From contig JAACVA010000139.1 in the NCBI GenBank assembly GCA_009992615.1, positions 1 through 9,505 of the forward strand: 9,505 nt of DNA, in the 5' to 3' direction. The notes beneath the pieces are model-generated. The model did not search any database, was not told where the DNA came from, and worked only from the letters and a program-made list of their open reading frames with translations. Position numbers and translations under genes: made by a program. Source of the stretch: Rhodobacterales bacterium. GTDB taxonomy: Bacteria; Pseudomonadota; Alphaproteobacteria; Rhodobacterales; Rhodobacteraceae. Positions 6,314-9,505 of this stretch are shown here, one piece after another (position 1 is the stretch's first letter; every line of letters starts with the position of its first letter).

Positions 6314-8137
6314 TCATCGCCGCTGGATTGCGGCGTCGGCCCGTTCTTGTGCGCGGGCCAGTGTTTGTGCCGGCGAACGGATGCCGCGCAGCATGTCGTG
6401 AAATTCTTCGCCGCAGATCTGGATGATTTCGGCGATTTCGGGCACCGGCGGACGCGGCCAGAATTGCAACTGGTCGCGCCACGACATCTCATCCACCGCC
6501 TCGAAGATCGGCGAGGCGCGGCGCACCTCTGGGTCGGCCCCGACGGAATAGCGCGGATTGGTGCGGCTGCCGTTCTGCACGAACAACTTTTGCGCCGGGG
6601 ATGAAGTGAAACAGATCAGCGCCTCGATTGCGGCCGACAGGCGTTCGGCAGGCAGGTTGGCCGGAATACCCATCATATAGCCGCCCACAGGGGCAACCGG
6701 GCTGGCCCCCGGCCCGGCAGGATGGGGCAGGTATCCGGTTTGTCCGGCGGCGGGCGAGGACGGATCCAGTTCAAAATACGGCGCCAGCAGGGTATAGCCA
6801 TAGGCCATCGCGATGCTGCCCGCCGCATAGGGGCGCACCCGTTCATACCACGACATCGACAGGATGTCGGGCGGCGAATAGCGCAGCAGTTGCATCAGGA
6901 ATTCGGCGGCAAGCAGGCCAGCGGGCGTGTCGATCTGCGGGCGATAGCCCCGTTTGTGCAACCGATCGGTGTCGAAACCGCCCGCATTGCGCGGCAGATC
7001 GAGGATCGGCTGACCGAAATCCGCCAATGTCATCAAGACCGTATGGCCCAGAGCGGTGCCGCGCGCCGCGTTCCAGGCTACGCCGGAACGCCCGCGCCGG
7101 GGATCGTGCAGCGCCTTGGCTGCGGCCAGCAGGGCATCGGTGGTGGCGGGCGGTTCCAGCCCGGCCTTGGCAAACAGATCACGGCGATAGAACAACAGCT
7201 CGGGCGTGGTCTGGGCCGGCACACCAAAGGGTCGCCCCCGCCAATGGGCCGCCTTCCACCCGGCGGTGTGAAAATCGGCCGGATCGAGGCGGGCGATGTC
7301 CATCGCTTCGTCCAGCGGCATCAGGATGCCGTCTTCGGCGAATTGCCCGACCCAGGGCAGATCGACCGCCACGATGTCATACCGGCTGTACTTGCGCTCG
7401 GCGTTGCGGATCGCCTCTTCGCGCAGGCGGTCGATGGAAAAGGCGCGCTGGTGGATCTGGCACCCGATCGCCTGTTCAAACTGGCGTTTCAGGTTTTCCA
7501 TCACCATGAATGTCGGGTCGCCATGGACCAGCACCCGCAGCCCCCCTGCGACGCGCAAAGGTTCGGGCAGCATCTGCAAAGGCGGGATCGACTGCGCCGC
7601 CAAGTATGAGCCGCCAAAGTAATAATCGTCGGTCTCGGCGGTGGTGTCGGTGGCGGCAAAGCGCAGTTCGGCCAGACGCCGCACCCGACCTGACAGTTGC
7701 ACCCAGTGGTCGATCAGGGTTTCACTGGGGTGCATTGAAAATGTCTTGCCCGACCGGGTGCGCGGACGTTGTTCGATCAACCCGGCGTCAATCATGTCGC
7801 GCAAACGCCGGGTTGCCGTGGCATAAGGCACGCGACTGGCCCCGATCAGCGAGGTAGGCGTCACGATCCGTGCCTCAAGGTGGCCGCGCATGACATGCAG
7901 CGCCATGCGAAAGAACGGCCCCGGCGCGAACAGATCGACGGTGCCTTCCAATTCGTCACCGAATTCTTCAAGGAAGGCGACGATGGTCAACAGTTCGGTC
8001 TTGGCCTGTACGGGCACGGCTTGGCCTGTGGTATGTGCGCCCATGGCGTTCATGACTTTGCCGTTTCCCTTTTGCGATTGCCCTGCCGCCATGTCCATTT
8101 TCGATATTCTGAAATAAGCCACTGCAAGTATCTCCAT
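6314..8137 (-). CDS. Cytoplasmic transcriptional regulator: MarR-like winged helix fused to a family-1 (MalE-type) solute-binding domain
   Basis: 607 aa. No signal peptide or membrane segment is visible at the N-terminus. Residues about 45-160 form a winged helix: VTPTSLIGASRVPYATATRR (92-111) reads as the helix-turn-helix, followed by LRDMIDAGLIEQRPR and a wing RTRSGKTFSMHPS. Residues about 199-605 follow the SBP_bac_1 pattern: YDIVAVDLPWVGQFAEDG (253-270), G-x-PFGVPAQTTPELLFYRRDLFAKAGL (301-327) and, near the C-terminus, GGYMMGIPA (485-493) with FTSSPAQKLFVQNGSRTNP (510-528). The inferred function is a ligand-sensing regulator of this cluster, with the binding-protein fold acting inside the cell. 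It is divergent from the binding-protein gene at 8339, a classic regulator position. The start is uncertain: the ATG at 8137 has no strong ribosome site, GTG at 8122 has GGAG 9 nt upstream, and ATGs at codons 14, 16 and 29 are possible; all leave the DNA-binding domain intact. Confidence 0.88.
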   Translation of the reverse strand: MEILAVAYFRISKMDMAAGQSQKGNGKVMNAMGAHTTGQAVPVQAKTELLTIVAFLEEFGDELEGTVDLFAPGPFFRMALHVMRGHLEARIVTPTSLIGASRVPYATATRRLRDMIDAGLIEQRPRTRSGKTFSMHPSETLIDHWVQLSGRVRRLAELRFAATDTTAETDDYYFGGSYLAAQSIPPLQMLPEPLRVAGGLRVLVHGDPTFMVMENLKRQFEQAIGCQIHQRAFSIDRLREEAIRNAERKYSRYDIVAVDLPWVGQFAEDGILMPLDEAMDIARLDPADFHTAGWKAAHWRGRPFGVPAQTTPELLFYRRDLFAKAGLEPPATTDALLAAAKALHDPRRGRSGVAWNAARGTALGHTVLMTLADFGQPILDLPRNAGGFDTDRLHKRGYRPQIDTPAGLLAAEFLMQLLRYSPPDILSMSWYERVRPYAAGSIAMAYGYTLLAPYFELDPSSPAAGQTGYLPHPAGPGASPVAPVGGYMMGIPANLPAERLSAAIEALICFTSSPAQKLFVQNGSRTNPRYSVGADPEVRRASPIFEAVDEMSWRDQLQFWPRPPVPEIAEIIQICGEEFHDMLRGIRSPAQTLARAQERADAAIQRR

Positions 8138-8338
8138 TCTGATGAATTATCGGTTGCAACACTATTTCGAAAATATCCTATATGGATATAGTATTCTTCA
8201 ATACGGATTTCTTCGGTGCCCGGCAGCGGCACGACATCGCGCAAGGTAACCCTAGTGCTTGAAAACCCGGAGAATGATTCCCCAGACGCCGCGGGATCGG
8301 GCCAGCAGACGAACCAAGATCAACGGGAGGAGACCCAA
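8138..8338. promoter_or_regulatory. Divergent promoter/operator region between regulator and binding-protein gene
   Basis: This 201-bp stretch is clearly more AT-rich than the flanking genes, at least over 8138-8212. It must drive the minus-strand operon and the plus-strand transport genes. Three dyads lie close together: GTTGCAAC (8153-8160), TTTCGAAA (8165-8172) and ATATCC-N5-GGATAT (8173-8189). A tentative minus-strand promoter is TTGAAG (8201-8196), an 18-bp spacer, then GATATT (8177-8172). A tentative plus-strand -10 is TATAGT (8187-8192) with only a poor -35 (TTTCGA, 8165-8170). If right, the binding-protein mRNA has a leader of about 140 nt, which contains a small GTGCC/GGCAC hairpin (8216-8232) and ends in a strong GGGAGGAG ribosome site. 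The promoters were read by eye and are uncertain; the regulatory role follows from the divergent layout. Confidence 0.6.
8173..8189. promoter_or_regulatory. Candidate operator: inverted repeat ATATCC-N5-GGATAT
   Basis: Perfect 6-bp arms with a 5-bp TATAT centre. The site lies where the proposed -10/spacer elements of both divergent promoters fall, so a dimeric winged-helix protein bound here could repress both directions. The neighbouring regulator at 6314-8137 is the natural candidate. The repeat is seen directly; binding is inferred. Confidence 0.4.
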
Positions 8339-9295
8339 ATGAAATTTCGTACACTTCTGACGACAACCGCCGCCGTCGCCGCGATGAGCGCCGCCGGCGC
8401 CGTTTCGGCCGAAGCAATGAAAATCGGCATCACCCAGAACAACGTGGGCGTTGACAGCTATCAGACGACCTATGAAAAGGCATTCATCGCCGCCGCCGAG
8501 GCAAATGCCGATATTGATGCCATCGTTCTGGATGCCGGCGGCGACGTCGCCCGCCAGATCGCCCAGGTTGAGGACCTGATTCAGCAAGAGGTCGATGCGA
8601 TCATCATCTGGCCGACCAACGGCGAGGCGGTGATCCCTGCCGTGCGCAAGGCGCACAGCGCAGGCATCCCGGTGATCGTCACCAATTCGAACATTGCCGA
8701 GGCCGGTTTTGACTTCGTGCGCTCGTTCTCGGGACCGGACAACATCACCCAGGGTGCGCGGTCGGCGGAAATCATGTGTGAAAAGTTCACCCAGATGGGC
8801 ATCGCTGACACTGCGCAGGTGGTGCAGATCTCCGGTCAGCCGGGCTATACCACCGCGATCGAGCGGCAGAAGGGGTTTGACGACCGCCTGCCCGAGGTGT
8901 GCCCGAATGTGACCGTTGTCGAAACCCAGCCGGGCGACTGGAACCGCGAAAAATCACAAAAAGTGATGGAAGCGTTCCTGGTCAAATATGACAAGATCGA
9001 CGGTGTGTATTCCGGCGATGACAACATGGGTGTTGGCGCGTTGAACGCGGCCAAGGCGGCCGGGCGCGATGGCATCATCTTTGTCGGCGCCACCAACTTT
9101 GCCGTCGGATACGAGGCGATGGCGGCGGGCGACTACTGGGGCTCGATTTATCAATCGCCGGTGGATGACGCCGAGGCGGCGCTGAAAACCGCGATCGACG
9201 TGTTGAACGGCGTTGATGTGCCATTCCTGAACTATTTCGACACGCCTAAGATCACCCAGGACAACATGGGCGACTACACCAAACCGGTGTTCTGA
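8339..9295 (+). CDS. Periplasmic sugar/polyol-binding protein of an ABC transporter (RbsB-like, Peripla_BP_4 family)
   Basis: 318 aa, usual for the ribose/galactose-binding type. A Sec signal peptide is clear: MKFR followed by a hydrophobic Ala/Thr-rich core, with cleavage likely after VSA (24) or AEA (26). The mature protein begins with the beta strand KIGITQNN and continues with QIAQVEDLIQQEVDAIII (73-90) and WPTNGEAVIPAVRKA..GIPVIVTNS, typical of RbsB-type proteins that bind monosaccharides or polyols. VYSGDDNMGVGALNAAK (223-239) is the conserved second-lobe segment (D-x-G-A). Two cysteines (147 and 188) could form a disulfide in the periplasm. The ATG at 8339 is preceded by GGGAGGAG and starts the signal peptide; an in-frame ATG at 8216 would bury it behind 41 polar residues. 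The ligand is unknown. The membrane and ATPase subunits are not in the window. Confidence 0.95.
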   Translation: MKFRTLLTTTAAVAAMSAAGAVSAEAMKIGITQNNVGVDSYQTTYEKAFIAAAEANADIDAIVLDAGGDVARQIAQVEDLIQQEVDAIIIWPTNGEAVIPAVRKAHSAGIPVIVTNSNIAEAGFDFVRSFSGPDNITQGARSAEIMCEKFTQMGIADTAQVVQISGQPGYTTAIERQKGFDDRLPEVCPNVTVVETQPGDWNREKSQKVMEAFLVKYDKIDGVYSGDDNMGVGALNAAKAAGRDGIIFVGATNFAVGYEAMAAGDYWGSIYQSPVDDAEAALKTAIDVLNGVDVPFLNYFDTPKITQDNMGDYTKPVF

Positions 9296-9304
9296 TCCGC
9301 AGCT

Positions 9305-9332
9305 CCGGGCGTGGTGCATTTGCCGCGCCCGG
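9305..9332 (+). terminator. Strong intergenic stem-loop after the binding-protein gene (attenuator or mRNA stabiliser)
   Basis: CCGGGCGTGG and CCGCGCCCGG form a 10-bp stem (one G-U pair) around an 8-nt loop, 10 nt after the stop codon. It is followed by TTCCCACTTTTG, a poor T-tract, so termination is probably partial. Hairpins of this kind after binding-protein genes, as between malE and malF, commonly stabilise the upstream mRNA so the binding protein is made in excess over downstream products (established for maltose-type operons; inferred here). Confidence 0.6.
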
Positions 9333-9365
9333 TTCCCACTTTTGACGACGAATTTGGAGGATGCG

Positions 9366-9505
9366 ATGGGTCGTGTTTCTGGACGCGCGTGCATCGTCAC
9401 GGGGGCGGCGCAAGGCATCGGGCGTGCCATCGGCGAGGCGCTGTTGGATGAGGGGGCGGATGTCTGTTTCGCCGACATCAACGGCGAAAAGGTGGCCGAA
9501 GTAGC
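9366..9505 (+). CDS. Short-chain dehydrogenase/reductase, N-terminal fragment (cut by window edge)
   Basis: Only 46 complete codons are present. They show the SDR nucleotide-binding start: beta strand RACIVTGAAQGIGRAIGEAL with TGAAQGIG at 12-19, and the second strand VCFADIN with Asp37, which favours NAD(H). The start at 9366 is chosen because GGAGG lies 5 nt upstream and the frame gives the SDR signature; the ATG at 9361 is out of frame with it. It sits 70 bp after the binding-protein gene and is probably cotranscribed through the hairpin. It likely oxidises the imported alcohol or sugar or a product of it. It is distinct from the SDR at 5482-6288. The active-site Tyr/Lys are outside the window. 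Confidence 0.9.
   Translation, partial: MGRVSGRACIVTGAAQGIGRAIGEALLDEGADVCFADINGEKVAEV

Noticed and set aside
6722..7609. 295-codon plus-strand open frame opposite the regulator
   Set aside because: No recognisable domain and no ribosome site; it mirrors the regulator coding frame.
8216..8338. N-terminal extension of the RbsB-like protein
   Set aside because: It would place 41 polar residues before a clear Sec signal peptide and would read through the strong GGGAGGAG ribosome site.
1..9505. CRISPR arrays, tRNA/rRNA genes, insertion sequences, phage genes
   Set aside because: No regularly spaced repeats, cloverleaf, transposase-like frame or terminal repeats were seen on either strand.

Overview
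The window reads as accessory catabolic DNA from a high-GC alphaproteobacterium, most likely of the Roseobacter/Rhodobacterales group. This is inferred from the GC-rich, GC-ending codons, the protein flavour (a DddP-like M24 protein, an RbsB-type binding protein, twin-lipoyl E2) and the intergenic style; no rRNA or marker gene is present to confirm it.

Layout. A tight minus-strand run of seven genes fills 1-8137. In transcription order it is: (1) a 607-aa winged-helix regulator fused to a MalE-type solute-binding domain; (2) a short-chain dehydrogenase (SDR); (3) an M24 creatinase/Xaa-Pro-peptidase-fold protein related to the DMSP lyase DddP; (4) TPP-dependent dehydrogenase E1 alpha; (5) E1 beta; (6) an E2-like protein with two lipoyl domains, an E3-binding domain and a shrunken, apparently dead acyltransferase domain; (7) an aldehyde dehydrogenase that runs off the left edge. 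Gaps are 25, 64, 99, 11, -11 (overlap) and 15 bp, which suggests one operon, although the 64- and 99-bp gaps contain hairpins that could adjust expression. A 201-bp AT-rich divergent region (8138-8338) separates this run from a plus-strand unit: an exported RbsB-type sugar-binding protein, a stem-loop, and the start of a second SDR cut by the right edge. ABC permease and ATPase genes presumably lie further right, or elsewhere.

How the genes may work together (inference). The RbsB-type protein captures a small polyol- or sugar-like compound. The SDRs oxidise hydroxyl groups. The M24 protein cleaves or rearranges an intermediate. The E1 pair decarboxylates a 2-oxo acid or cleaves an acetoin-like hydroxyketone, loading an acyl group on the lipoyl protein, and the aldehyde dehydrogenase oxidises the aldehyde formed. 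No E3 (dihydrolipoamide dehydrogenase) and no catalytically complete E2 is in the window. The substrate is unknown.

The most unusual items are the regulator, which appears to use a MalE-type binding-protein domain inside the cytoplasm as its ligand sensor; the E2 that keeps both lipoyl lysines but lost the HxxxDG acyltransferase motif; and the M24 protein with one metal-ligand Asp replaced by Cys.
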